From NCBI GenBank assembly GCA_963969395.1, contig OZ017805.1, positions 5,084,001 to 5,148,000 on the forward strand: DNA of 64,000 bases. The letters run 5' to 3'. Shown here piece by piece: positions 1-10,500 of the stretch. The position numbers and the translations under genes are program-made. The notes beneath the pieces were generated by a model. That model was not told the DNA's origin, ran no database searches, and saw only the letters and a program-made list of their open reading frames with translations. Each line of letters begins with the position of its first letter. Position 1 is the first letter of the stretch. The stretch is from Pseudoscleropodium purum. Its lineage: Eukaryota; Streptophyta; Bryopsida; Hypnales; Brachytheciaceae.

Positions 1-795
1 TGGGAGGAAGTACAGGACCCGTGGAGCATGGACACGTGTGCGGATTACATTGAGTGGTGTCACATCGACAAGGCCTTTCCTGAAGAACGACACCACTATC
101 ACCGATACTTCCACAAAGCAAATTTGCGATATTGCATGAATGATACATTCAAAAATCAGTGCATTGAAGTCTACCAAGTCCTTTACAATAGAGCGAAGGT
201 GGAGCGCAATGAAGTTCACCTTTTCATTGCAAGAGGAGTACACGCAGAGGTCACGCTAGGGAAGAGGGTGGATTGGTCAACCATCAAGGAGAGAGGTTCC
301 AAAATAAAAGTTCTTCATCCAAGCAATGGACTAATTCCAATGGGTGTTCTAACGTTTCCCGAAGGTGGGTTGGGGCACTTGAAGACAATCGTAAATCCCC
401 CTACAGCTTATGATGACATCGAGGATTCTACGACGGATGACGATTCAGATGGAGCACGTACTCCACCGCGTCCTCTGACGGCCAAAGGGGAACAACGTGG
501 TAGGCGGAGGAGGGCCCTACAATATGCTCGAGATCCTCAACCTCAACATGAAATCCAAAATGAAGTGCACGAGGAAGTTTACGCACAACCCACTGAAAAT
601 AGAAGAAATGTATATGATACAATCTCGGCCTTGAGGAACGAACTTGCTGAAAAACACGAAGAAATTAATCGTCTGCACGATTACAGGCACACATCGAGGG
701 CGGCGTTGGAAGAAAAGAACCAAGTCATCAGCAATCTCAGACAAGAAATTGCACGATTGGAACATGCTTTAGAGCTTGCTACATCAAGGAATTAG
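1..795 (+). CDS. VDW-domain coiled-coil protein, 5' end cut by window
   Basis: The frame is open from base 1 to a TAG at 793-795, giving 264 codons; the first ATG is at 28, but the homologous domain starts before it, so the gene begins outside the window. The N-terminal part closely matches the VDW-RING protein at 2830-5040: a W-x-M-D-T-C start, an HI-x-K motif, and VDW encoded at 268-276. An acidic/basic linker and a heptad-rich coiled coil (about 620-780) follow. The frame then stops where the longer paralogue continues into its RING finger, so this copy has no RING. The product is probably a transposon-borne accessory protein; its biochemical role is unknown. It could be a truncated paralogue or a naturally short isoform. 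It is convergent with the 2830-5040 gene. Confidence 0.6.
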   Translation, partial: WEEVQDPWSMDTCADYIEWCHIDKAFPEERHHYHRYFHKANLRYCMNDTFKNQCIEVYQVLYNRAKVERNEVHLFIARGVHAEVTLGKRVDWSTIKERGSKIKVLHPSNGLIPMGVLTFPEGGLGHLKTIVNPPTAYDDIEDSTTDDDSDGARTPPRPLTAKGEQRGRRRRALQYARDPQPQHEIQNEVHEEVYAQPTENRRNVYDTISALRNELAEKHEEINRLHDYRHTSRAALEEKNQVISNLRQEIARLEHALELATSRN

Positions 796-2829
796 TTAGC
801 AATATCCAATTACATAGCTATCTCGAGGTTTTTAAATTTTCATGTTCTTTTTTAGTTCTGTACAGTTGTGCTCATGTAATGAGACAATTTTTATCAATAT
901 ATTCATATTCTACGGTATTACCCATCCAAAATACAAAAATTATTTTTGGCTAAAGACGTGTCACTTGCAAAATTGGATTGCTTCATTTCATATACATTTA
1001 TTGTGTTGGTTTAGGGTTCATACTTATTTTTACTTAAACATCTCATATCTTGACCATACTTTTGTAAAGTACTGAACTTCAAGGATGTTTGGTTGAATTT
1101 TTTATGAAACAATTCTTTTTGAATTTTTGAATTTTTAATAACATACCCAAAAATTGGCTTTTTGCACAATGTCTTTTTAAAAAATAACCCTGGTCCATTA
1201 GGTGTTAATGCAATAAATAAAAAATTTAGAAAAAAAATTAAATTACATAATTCATATAAATATTAATTAGGGCGTGAATTCTAATCCAGCAATGTGTACA
1301 TTGAAATGTGTCTTTCAATATAATTTTTACTTTTTTTACTTTTTTAATTCTATTTTGTGATCTAATTGTCAAACTTTTGCATTCATAAGAAATTCATTTT
1401 GCTCTTTTGCAAACTTTTAGACATTTCATATGTATACAGTGCCATTTTAATTTTTTAGGTGTGTATTTGTATTGTATGCACATTCCTTATGAATTGAATA
1501 GCTCCCGTTTTTTGTGAGTTAAAGTGTAATCCCTAAAGGGCCAAGGCCTTATCTAGCCCAAAAACACTCAAAACTGCCATTTCTATAGCAAAGACTAAGA
1601 AAATATTGAAATTCATTTATTTTCACATCTAACCGTAGGATATTACACCTGACTAGTATAAACTAGTGTGGGAAAAAAACCAAAAATTGTGATTGAATAA
1701 ATTGCAAGATATTTGCGTTTAAAGTAGAAAAAGCAAGCTTTTCCACACATTGAGCAACTGGATTTTTTGACTTTGAACATTTTCAACTTAAAATTTTTGC
1801 ACTACAAAGCTCCGAGCTTTAAATCTCCATAGTGGAGATTAGAGTTCAAAGTCCAAAGAAAAAAAAAAAAAAATGAAAACTTAATTTTCATTCTTAAAAC
1901 AATTGGTAACTAGAAATATGTACTAGACAAAATGAAAACCTAAAATATCAATATGGGGTAGATGGAATTAAAATGCACTAATCCAATAGGAAGATTGTTC
2001 TCCAAAGTAAATCAAACCACGCAAATTTATTTTTTTTGGAAAAAATGCAAAGCATGCATTGACAAATGAATCGTGCAAGTCATTTTTTCCAAGAACATAC
2101 TGTAATTGCCAGAAAAACTAGAATGTCCATAACTTCCTCATAACAAATCCAAATGAAATTAATCAAAGCTTTCCAGATAGACAAAAATTTAATCTATGAG
2201 AAAAAAATTCCGTAGAAAAAATTCAAAGTATGCCGAAAATTTTTTGGCTGACCGAACTGCCTCTTGTCCACTATTTTGAGCTTATTTGGGCATAATTTTT
2301 GTTCCCATACACCTATTGAAAAAAAATTATATTTCCATGAAGCTTATCAATTTTTTTCTCTGAAAAAAGGCATTGTGAAAAATCTGGACGAAAATTCAGC
2401 CCGTACATACTTGCCCAAAAATGCATTTGTCTCCCTTAGGAACAATGGGACTTTTTGAATTCATAACTCCCAAACCCCCAAACTCCTTCAAAGGTGTCAT
2501 GATTCGACTTTGGACACTTGGACGGGGACGTTGGGCTGGGCCTCAGGGATTCAAGAAACCAAAAACATTCTAAAGTTGCATTACCAAGAAATCATTTCCA
2601 GTTGTATGCACCTTAAACTTTAAAAATGAAAGTAATACGTAGGTCATAAAAAGAGCATTTTTATTTCATATATGTCGCACAATATGGTATTGAAAAATTG
2701 GACAAAGTCAACAATGTAATCAAACAAAGTTCCACACATATAATAGTAGCTAAAAAGATAAAAACTAGCAGCCTTTACATAGCTATATATTTACATTTTT
2801 CCAAATGCTTGAAGTACGCAAAAGTGCAC
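796..2829. other. AT-rich interval without a gene
   Basis: This is the 3' flank between two convergent VDW genes. It is AT-rich with homopolymer runs (for example A-rich at 1858-1873), and only short ORFs of 60-80 codons without family resemblance. I found no RNA gene or clear element terminus. A left terminal repeat for the hAT element to the right was looked for here and not found. Confidence 0.5.
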
Positions 2830-5040
2830 TTAGTCCAAATGAACTAGGCTATTTGCGGTACCACTTGTACCGGCCTCGGTGTCATGCGTCCCGGACATTG
2901 GAATATCATCTTCATTGGAGTCCAAACGAAGTCGCCGCATTGCACCGCGTGTTCGTCTTGCTGGTCCATCCTCCTCCAGTAGGCCCCTCAGAATTTGAGA
3001 TTGTTGAAGTTCTTGAAGAGCTATACGAGTTCCCGGACTGTGTTCTTCTAGCAAGAAGTCTACAACATCATTTTTGAATTGCTCTCTCCATTCAAATTCA
3101 GACATCATCACTCTTTCTCGTGCGGTAGGAGGTACATATTCACCAGGATCCACAAGTTGAACTCCGTCGTCATCGGTGATACGTTGTCCGTCGTTGCCCC
3201 AAATCCAACCCTTTGGATGTGGTCCAAATCGAAATTGATGCTCATTTCCATTCCAATAGCCATTGAAGCATTGGTAGAAGAAATTTCTTCTTCTTTCACT
3301 AATAGCGTCCGTGCCTTTAATCAAATTGTGGCACACACGAACAACTTCAGTTGGGTTTGATTCCCATCCCCAGTTGTTGGAAAGCCCAGAGACCTCTAAA
3401 GAGTGATACTTATAACGCCAATTCCAAATGAGGTCTTCTCCCCATTTCTGTGGATGATCTGGAGCATTCATTACATCAAATTCCCAGCTTGGCGGCATAT
3501 GCTCGTACAAGCCAAATAGCTTGTACAAACGCTCATGGAAAGGAGCCTTGCAAAGTACGCAACGCCTTCGATTGACCATTAATGCAATCAAACAAATTGG
3601 ATGATACAAATGCTCACATGTGCCCAATTGGAATCCACCTTCGGGGCTAAAGGCATTCAAACACATTGGACATTGTGTACCATTGAACACAAAGCTCGGT
3701 GGTTTTGGCCACAACAATGTACTCGGTTTAGTCACATGGGCAGACCTTTCATTTTCAAAATCCCACCCATTTCGAGGCCAATCAATGATGGTCTGATTTC
3801 CAACTCCAACTTTGGTCTCCATTTTGTCCGAGAATAACTCATCCATTAGTTCCCATGATGTTAAGCCAAAAACACGTTCTTGATTGTGCACTGCATAATG
3901 ATTGGCAATTTTCTTCAATTCTGCTCCCATTTGTCGGTTCTTGTCCACAGTAAATACACACGCCAACTTCCACTCATAATACTGTGACACCAATGCATCC
4001 AAATGTTTCTGGAGCTGGACATTTTTTCCACGAAGCACTTCTAGCTCTTCGGCACCTACAGTAAAGTGAGACGGGTGACCAGCTTTGTGCAGACCTTCAC
4101 CAACGTGGCCTTCGCTGAATACATTACCAGCTTGTAGAGCTCTTGTAAGGCGGGCAATTTCTTGGGACTGTCGGTCAATGACGTCGTTCTTTTGTTGGAT
4201 CTCAACCTTCAACTTGTGAGTGTCTTCTAACAAGTTTTGAATTTCCTTTCTTTTTTCGTTGAGGTTACTCTTCAAGGCTGGGATTGTATCTTCTTCACTT
4301 TCGACAGCTTCATTTGGTAGCCGAAGATCTTCTACTTCCATTGAATCTTGTAGTCGGTCATTTAAAACTGCTTCCGAGACAACTTCTTTTGTGCTCATTT
4401 CCTTCTCCCTTCTTCTTTTCACCCGATGTTCCACTCTATTACCTAAAGCACGCGGTGGAGTGCGCGTCCCGTCGGAATCATCATCAGGAGAAGAGTCACT
4501 GGTTACATATGTGTTAGGGGGCAACTTAGTAAGTGGCCTCACGAACCCCAATCCGCCGTTAGGGTACCTTCGTACACCCATTGGAATCAATCCATTGGTG
4601 GGATGAGGAACTTTTATTTTGGAACCTCTCTCCTTGATGGTTGACCAATCCACCCTCTTCCCTAGCTTGACCTCTGCATGTACCCCTCTTGCAATGAAAA
4701 GGTTAATTTCATTGCGTTCCACCGTTGGTCTATCGTATAACACTTGATAGACTTCAATGCAACGATTCTTAAATGCGTCGTCGGTACAGAACCTCAAATT
4801 GGCCTTGTGGAAGCGACGGTGATAGTTGTGCCGGGCTATGGGAAAAGACTTGCCAATGTGGCACCATTCAATGTAATTGGCACAAGTGTCCATATTCCAT
4901 GGATCAGGTTCATCTTCCCATCCCCTGAATGCCAACTTCAACGGATTGTTTAAAACGTTCATCCGTTTCCGTTGCTTCTGTCTAGTCCTCTTTCTTGTTT
5001 TGTCTCGTTCGGCCTTCGTCATCTTCACTGCAGGGTCCAT
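2830..5040 (-). CDS. VDW-domain RING-H2 protein (transposon accessory protein)
   Basis: This is an intact 736-aa ORF. I chose the ATG at 5040; the frame extends upstream to a GTG, but ATG is expected in a plant. Residues 5-27 are strongly basic, like a nuclear-localisation signal. The VDW domain spans about 40-135 (C53, C60, H61, C85, VDW at 130-132). A coiled coil covers about 252-302 and 330-355. A RING-H2 finger is complete: C457, C460, C475, H477, H480, C483, C494, C497, spacing C-x2-C-x14-C-x-H-x2-H-x2-C-x10-C-x2-C. The tail is basic then acidic. RING-H2 fingers usually make E3 ubiquitin ligases, so ubiquitin transfer is plausible but unproven. The gene is head to head with the hAT transposase at 7555 and shares its CGTCCCCGCC promoter words. 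A decayed homologue with the same RING spacing lies at 40651-47356 beside another hAT gene. Confidence 0.85.
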   Translation of the reverse strand: MDPAVKMTKAERDKTRKRTRQKQRKRMNVLNNPLKLAFRGWEDEPDPWNMDTCANYIEWCHIGKSFPIARHNYHRRFHKANLRFCTDDAFKNRCIEVYQVLYDRPTVERNEINLFIARGVHAEVKLGKRVDWSTIKERGSKIKVPHPTNGLIPMGVRRYPNGGLGFVRPLTKLPPNTYVTSDSSPDDDSDGTRTPPRALGNRVEHRVKRRREKEMSTKEVVSEAVLNDRLQDSMEVEDLRLPNEAVESEEDTIPALKSNLNEKRKEIQNLLEDTHKLKVEIQQKNDVIDRQSQEIARLTRALQAGNVFSEGHVGEGLHKAGHPSHFTVGAEELEVLRGKNVQLQKHLDALVSQYYEWKLACVFTVDKNRQMGAELKKIANHYAVHNQERVFGLTSWELMDELFSDKMETKVGVGNQTIIDWPRNGWDFENERSAHVTKPSTLLWPKPPSFVFNGTQCPMCLNAFSPEGGFQLGTCEHLYHPICLIALMVNRRRCVLCKAPFHERLYKLFGLYEHMPPSWEFDVMNAPDHPQKWGEDLIWNWRYKYHSLEVSGLSNNWGWESNPTEVVRVCHNLIKGTDAISERRRNFFYQCFNGYWNGNEHQFRFGPHPKGWIWGNDGQRITDDDGVQLVDPGEYVPPTARERVMMSEFEWREQFKNDVVDFLLEEHSPGTRIALQELQQSQILRGLLEEDGPARRTRGAMRRLRLDSNEDDIPMSGTHDTEAGTSGTANSLVHLD

Positions 5041-5156
5041 CACACGGTGGTTTGGGTTGAAGTAAAGAGCGTAATATAAAAAGGACCTCACAAGGACGCC
5101 TAGGCAACCAGCTTAGAGATGGAGCACACGGGAGTTTGTGAGGCAGTTGCTAAAAG

Positions 5157-5292
5157 GGCGGGGACGCGCATATATACTGCTGGTCTACGTTGTCAGGGCG
5201 GGGATGTACTCGATGTCAGGGCGGAGACGTACTCAAAATAGGTGGGGACGTTTCTGCCCTGGGCGGGGACGTACTTGTCCAAGGCGGGGACG
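5157..5292 (-). promoter_or_regulatory. CGTCCCCGCC array and TATA box of the VDW-RING gene
   Basis: Six exact or near copies of GGCGGGGACG (CGTCCCCGCC on the gene strand) lie at about 5157, 5197, 5219, 5241, 5262 and 5283. A TATATA element sits at 5169-5176, about 130 bp before the ATG. The same word occurs before and after the divergent hAT gene. Arrays like this are typical subterminal transposase-binding regions in hAT elements; that role here is inferred. Confidence 0.6.
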
Positions 5293-5488
5293 TACTCGTC
5301 GCTGGCAGTAGGTGGAGAAAATTAGAATAAAAAAAAAAGATTTTGGAAGATTTACCTTGTACCTTGCATTTAATGTCACTCATCTTTTATTTCATGTGAG
5401 TTGTCAAAGACCCGTGAAGCTCCCATCATCCAAGAGAAAAATAAATTAACATTACTAATAGTTAAAAGGATAAATAAAAAAAATTGTT

Positions 5489-5510
5489 AAACCCTAAACC
5501 CTAAACCCTT
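5489..5510. repeat. Telomere-like CCCTAAA repeats
   Basis: Three consecutive CCCTAAA-type units, the plant telomere heptamer. Single units also occur beside the AT-rich blocks near 13917, 47936 and 62261. The tract is far too short to be a telomere. Confidence 0.7.
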
Positions 5511-5639
5511 AGCCTAAATCCTGAACCATTTCACAGCACAATAAAAAATGCTCACATTTCATTCAATTTCAACCCTTGTATGATGAGTCCAACAAATTTT
5601 CATTTGATTCTCAAACATTTTTATATCCCCATATATGGT

Positions 5640-6160
5640 AATTCCGTTATTTTCTTCATTTGTTTCTATAGCTTATATCCCGTCGTTAAATTATTCCAAT
5701 TTTTTATTTATTTGAGTCTCTCTTTTGTTTATAACCCCACATATGGTTAATCCAATTTTTTATTTATTCAAGTCTCTCTTTTGTTTATGTCCCCCTGTAT
5801 GGTTAATTCAAATTTTTATTTATTTGAGTCTCTCGTTTGTTTATGTCTCCCCATATGGTTAATCCAATTTTTTATTTATTCAAGTCTCTCGTTTGTTTAT
5901 GTCCCCTCATATGGTTAATTCAATTTTTTATTTATTTGAGTCTCTCGTTTGTTTATGTCCCCTCATATGGTTAATCCAATTTTTTATTTATTTGAGTCTC
6001 TCTTTTGTTTATAACCCCTCATATGGTTAATCCAAATTTTTATTTATTTGAGTCTCTCTTTTGTTTATGTCCCCTTTCTTGGTTAGTCCAATTTGTTATT
6101 TATTGAGTCTCTCTTTTGTTTATCTCCCCCCCCCTATACGGTTATTCCAATTTTTTGCCC
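5640..6160. repeat. 56-bp minisatellite in the divergent promoter interval
   Basis: AGTCTCTC recurs at 5715, 5771, 5827, 5883, 5939, 5995, 6051 and 6106, a period of 56 bp with one 55-bp step. Each unit reads roughly 'TTTGTTTATG-CCCC-ATATGGTTAATCC' then a T-rich part. More diverged units appear to continue to about 6420. The array sits midway between the VDW-RING and hAT genes and has no coding potential. Confidence 0.85.
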
Positions 6161-6894
6161 ATTTGTTTGTCTAACTTATTTATCTACCCTCATATGATTA
6201 TTTCAGTATTTTTTTATTTGGTTCTCTGAATTATTTATCTCCCCTTACATGATTATTCGATTATTTTTTTCATTTCATTCTCTAAATCATCTGTCTCACC
6301 TCACATTTTTATCCCGAAATTTCTTTCATTTGATTTTGTAACTTATATGTCTTCCTCCATGTGATGCATCTCGTAGTTATTTTTTTTGGTTCTCTAACTT
6401 CTTCATGTACCTTCATTTCGATAAACCGTTCATTTCTTACACCCATATATTCTACCATTTTTTTATTCTCTCATTTCTTCCTTCCATTTTTGTGCCACTT
6501 TTTAAATGTATAGCCTTCCTTTTAAAAAACCGGTTGCAATGTCTCTCTATGGATTCTACATATTTCTGTCCAATCCTTAATGTTGTTGCAATTCTCTTTG
6601 TCATTTTTTTCCAATTCACGCGTAATTTATTTGATGTTTCCCGTTTTTGACGAATTCAACGTTTCTTCAATTGATTTGTTATACACAATTTCTTAAATAC
6701 TAAAACCGCATTTTTTGTAGCATCTATCTTTGATATTTAGAATGATGTAGTGAATGAGTAATTAATGCTTGAATACTTCATATCTTAGGAAATCTGCAAA
6801 AATGGGGGGCAGCTGTAGAGTGCAAGTACAAGTATTTGAAATGTCTTCCCTCGAAGGTTTTGAGGAGGGAAACCCAAAACTGATTTGAATCTCT

Positions 6895-7330
6895 CCCCCG
6901 CCTAGCGTCCCCGCGACTACATCCCCGCCCATACAAAAATACGTCCCCGCCCCAACGTCCCCGCCCTGAAGTCCCTGCCCGAACGCCTTGACGCGTGGAA
7001 TCGGGAGTGCGGGAGTCGGGAGTCCCTGAGTCCCCGCCCTAGCGTCCCCGCCCTGACGTCTTCGCCCGAACGCCTTCTGGGGCGGGAGTGCGGGAGTCGG
7101 GAGTCCCTGAGTCCTCACCCTAGCGTCCCCGCCCTGACAAGTACGTCCCCGCCTTGACGTCTTCGCCCGAATGCCTTCTGGGGCGGGAGTCGGGAGTGCG
7201 GGAGTCCCCGCCCTAGCGTCCCCGCCCTGACAAGTACGTCCCCGCCCCTCTCTAGTACGTCCCCGCCCTTGTATAGTACGTCCGCGCCCTTACGTGGAGT
7301 TCTAGCAGCCACCAGGAGGGAGTATATAAG
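6895..7330 (+). promoter_or_regulatory. CGTCCCCGCC array and TATA box of hAT1
   Basis: About nine exact and several near copies of CGTCCCCGCC fill 6905-7290, partly organised as a longer repeat containing 'gggagtgcgggagtcgggag'. TATATAAGG follows at about 7321-7329, some 230 bp before the hAT ATG. The short proline- or glycine-rich ORFs on the other strand are translations of this array, not genes. The word matches the array upstream of the divergent VDW-RING gene. Confidence 0.6.
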
Positions 7331-7554
7331 GACGAGTAGGCAGAACTAAAGGCACGTTTTCCCCTGGACCTCATCATTCTCGGACCTCTCAGAGCTCCTT
7401 GATAGAGTTTATTGGGTGGAAAGCGGCCTTGGTTCTCGGCTGAGGTGATGTAAAAATCAGTTCAAGTAGGGAACCGACGCTAACTACTTTTACAGGTACA
7501 AAGTTATAGAAGACAATACAAGCACAAGTGAGGAGTTCCAACTTGTAAGTTGTG

Positions 7555-10500
7555 ATGGCGACAAATCGAAAAACCACAAGAGAGTGGGAACCGTGGTATG
7601 ATTTCTCTATTGATGGATCTAAAGTCACATGTGTCTTTTGTGGCGGGACAACGGCTTACAAACGGGAGCGTGCTTTTGCACACTACGGTTATAAAGCAAA
7701 AAGTGAGCGAGCAGTGTGTTCCAAAATACCTCGAGTGGTGAGACATAAATTTGCCAACTGCGCTGGATTTGTTCCACAACGCACAAATTTGGAAGACCCA
7801 CACGACGGTGAATCAATTCCGAGCGATCCATCCGTAGCAGCTCCAAATGTTGCCACGGAAAATATAAACGAACATGCTCGGAATGAAGGAGAAAGAGGGG
7901 GAAGAAGGCGTTTGGAGGTTCTAAATGAAAATGAAGACCAACTACCAACATCAAACAGTGAAGCAGCATCGAATTTCACAAGATCAAGATCATTACATCA
8001 ACAACAAATGGTAGATGCCTTCAACATTGCAAAGAGGAAAGAGTTGGATGAAAAGTGGGCAAGCTTTTTTTATGAGGCAAATGTACCCTTCAACATTACA
8101 AGAAATCCTGCTTTCATTGAGGCAGTCAAGGCAACTTCTTTGGCACGATTTGAATATTCTCCACCTTCGTACCACCAATTGAGAACAAACTTGATTGAAC
8201 CGAAGAAGCTACAGATTGAGAATGAGATATCTGCAAAAACAAGTTTTGCAGTAAAAAATTATGGGGTAACGATTTGCACGGATGGTTGGGACGATGTAAA
8301 TCGACGGCCTCTCATGAATGTCATGATGTCATGTCCCGCAGGTGATGTGTTTATGGGGTCCATCGACACTACAGGGCAGAACAAGACAATGGTCTATATA
8401 GCAGACCAATTGAAAACCTTCATCGAGAAAGTGGGTGCCAATAATGTAACTCAAATTTGTACAGACAATGCGAGTAACATCCTCGGTGCAATGGATGACG
8501 TAGTTCGCACATATCCGCACATCTTTAAGCAAGGGTGCGCGGCACATGCACTGGATTTGTTGCTTGAAGATTGGGCCAAGTTGCCGGATTTCAAAGATTT
8601 AATAGCAAGGGCAAAGACAGTGTGCAATTATATCAGAAATCACCATGCAACAATGTCAACTTTCCGGGAGTTGAGTCCAAACTTGCAGCTTGTAGTACCG
8701 GCTGAAACTCATTTTGCTTCGCACTTTCTCATGTTGCAACGACTGGTGACACTAAAACCTGTCTTGGAGCAGTTGGGAGGACAACCACGAGTCCAAAATT
8801 ATGTTGCAGCACTTCGGAATAGGCAAAACGGACCGCAGAACCGGAGGGACGCAATGTGCGTACTGAATACCATTGATGATTTAACATTTTGGCAGAGGTG
8901 TAAAAATTACGTGTTCATTGTGGAAGACGTTTTGAAGGCCTTGCGTGTGTTTGATGGACGAGAACCAGCTATGGGCAAGGCATGGATCACAATGCACAGG
9001 TTGCGACGACATGTTTTTCAGCTCAGAGAGGGTCCTTTCTTCCTTCCGGATCACCTAGCTACGGTCATGGAAGAGACATTTGAGGAGAGGTGGAACATGT
9101 TTTTTACCGACGTGCACTATGCTGGGGCATTGTTGAATCCTTATATCAAGGACAACCCAGCTCTAAGGGAAGATGGAACGGCCCTTCGTGCACTACATCG
9201 GGTTGTTCAAAAAATGAAGGATGTGGTGGGTGTGCGTTTTGATGACGTCATACAAGAATATGTGCAATACGTGGAGGGTGAAGGACCCTATAGTCCTGAC
9301 GCATCATTGGACATTCGGGAAGCAAAGTTACTTCCACATCGATGGTGGAAAGCAATTGGAGATTGCTTCTTGTCCAAAATTGCGAAGCGTGTTTTAGCCC
9401 TTACATGTTCAGCATCGTCTTGTAAACGAAATTTCAGTATGTATTCCTTCGTCCACAACAGGAACAAAAATCGTCTAGCAGTGGAGAAGGCTGAGACTTT
9501 GGTGTACATTTATACCAACAGTCGCGTCCTTCGTCAAAAACCTGGAGCAGATCCAGTTCGTTGGTATGATTTGAACAACGTATCAGAGGATTCGGATCCG
9601 GATGAACTTGGACCCATTCCAGTCGATGAACCTAACCGCCATCGAGAATTTGATGCTATGCTAGCGGCAGAAGAAGAAGAAGACGACATGGAAGCGAATC
9701 GGCCACCACCTGCACCCCAAGCAAATCCACATGGTTGGGGGCGAGACATGGACCACCGCGAAGAAGCAAGAAACTATTACGGGGAAGAAGATGATATGGA
9801 AGACAACATTCGTCATGAAGCTTGGGGACCTTGGGCTCCCAATCCTCGTCTTAGTCCATCTCCTATACATCAGGAAGAACAAGAAGATGAAATTGGTAAT
9901 GAAGTAGATCCTTTTGTTTTTCCTGTAGAAGAGGATGAAGCCATAGTTGGAGATGACAGTGTTCAAAATGACGACAACGACAACGATGAAGACAATGATG
10001 ATGACATTCCTCCACCTCAAAACAATCGTGAAAATAGAGATGATGAAAATGGTGGAAATGGAGGAAATGGCACAAACCCTACAGTTCTAGACCATGAAGG
10101 GCCTATTGAGGATGCTCCAATGATTGTAAGCGACAATAGGCTGGGCGGACCTAACAACGTCAACGCAGATGTACATAGACATTTGAGAGCGAGCCTCGAA
10201 AATACAAGGACAAGCGAGACCATCGACATAATTGAACCAACTGGTACTATTCCGAGGCTATTTGATGTCCAACGTGTACGGAACAGAGGAGGCGCTCGAG
10301 GAGTCGATCGTATCCATCCACCCTCTTCTGTAGCAATTCCTAGTACAATGCAAGAGCATCGTACGTTTGTGCCCCCTCGGCAACATTCTTCTCCGAATAT
10401 ATCTGGAAATTCCAATCCCAAATCTTTTCAAGAAGGGTTACGCTCAGTGGGAGATGGAAATGTCGTAGTGGATAATGCTCCCAATATCGGAGCAGATGGT

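Noticed and set aside
5489..5510. Interstitial telomere as evidence of chromosome fusion
   Set aside because: Only about three heptamers, in a sequence full of TTTAGGG-like words, which is common by chance and in plant promoters.
6762..7312. Minus-strand Pro/Gly/Arg-rich ORFs as genes
   Set aside because: They are translations of the CGTCCCCGCC array and repeat with its period.
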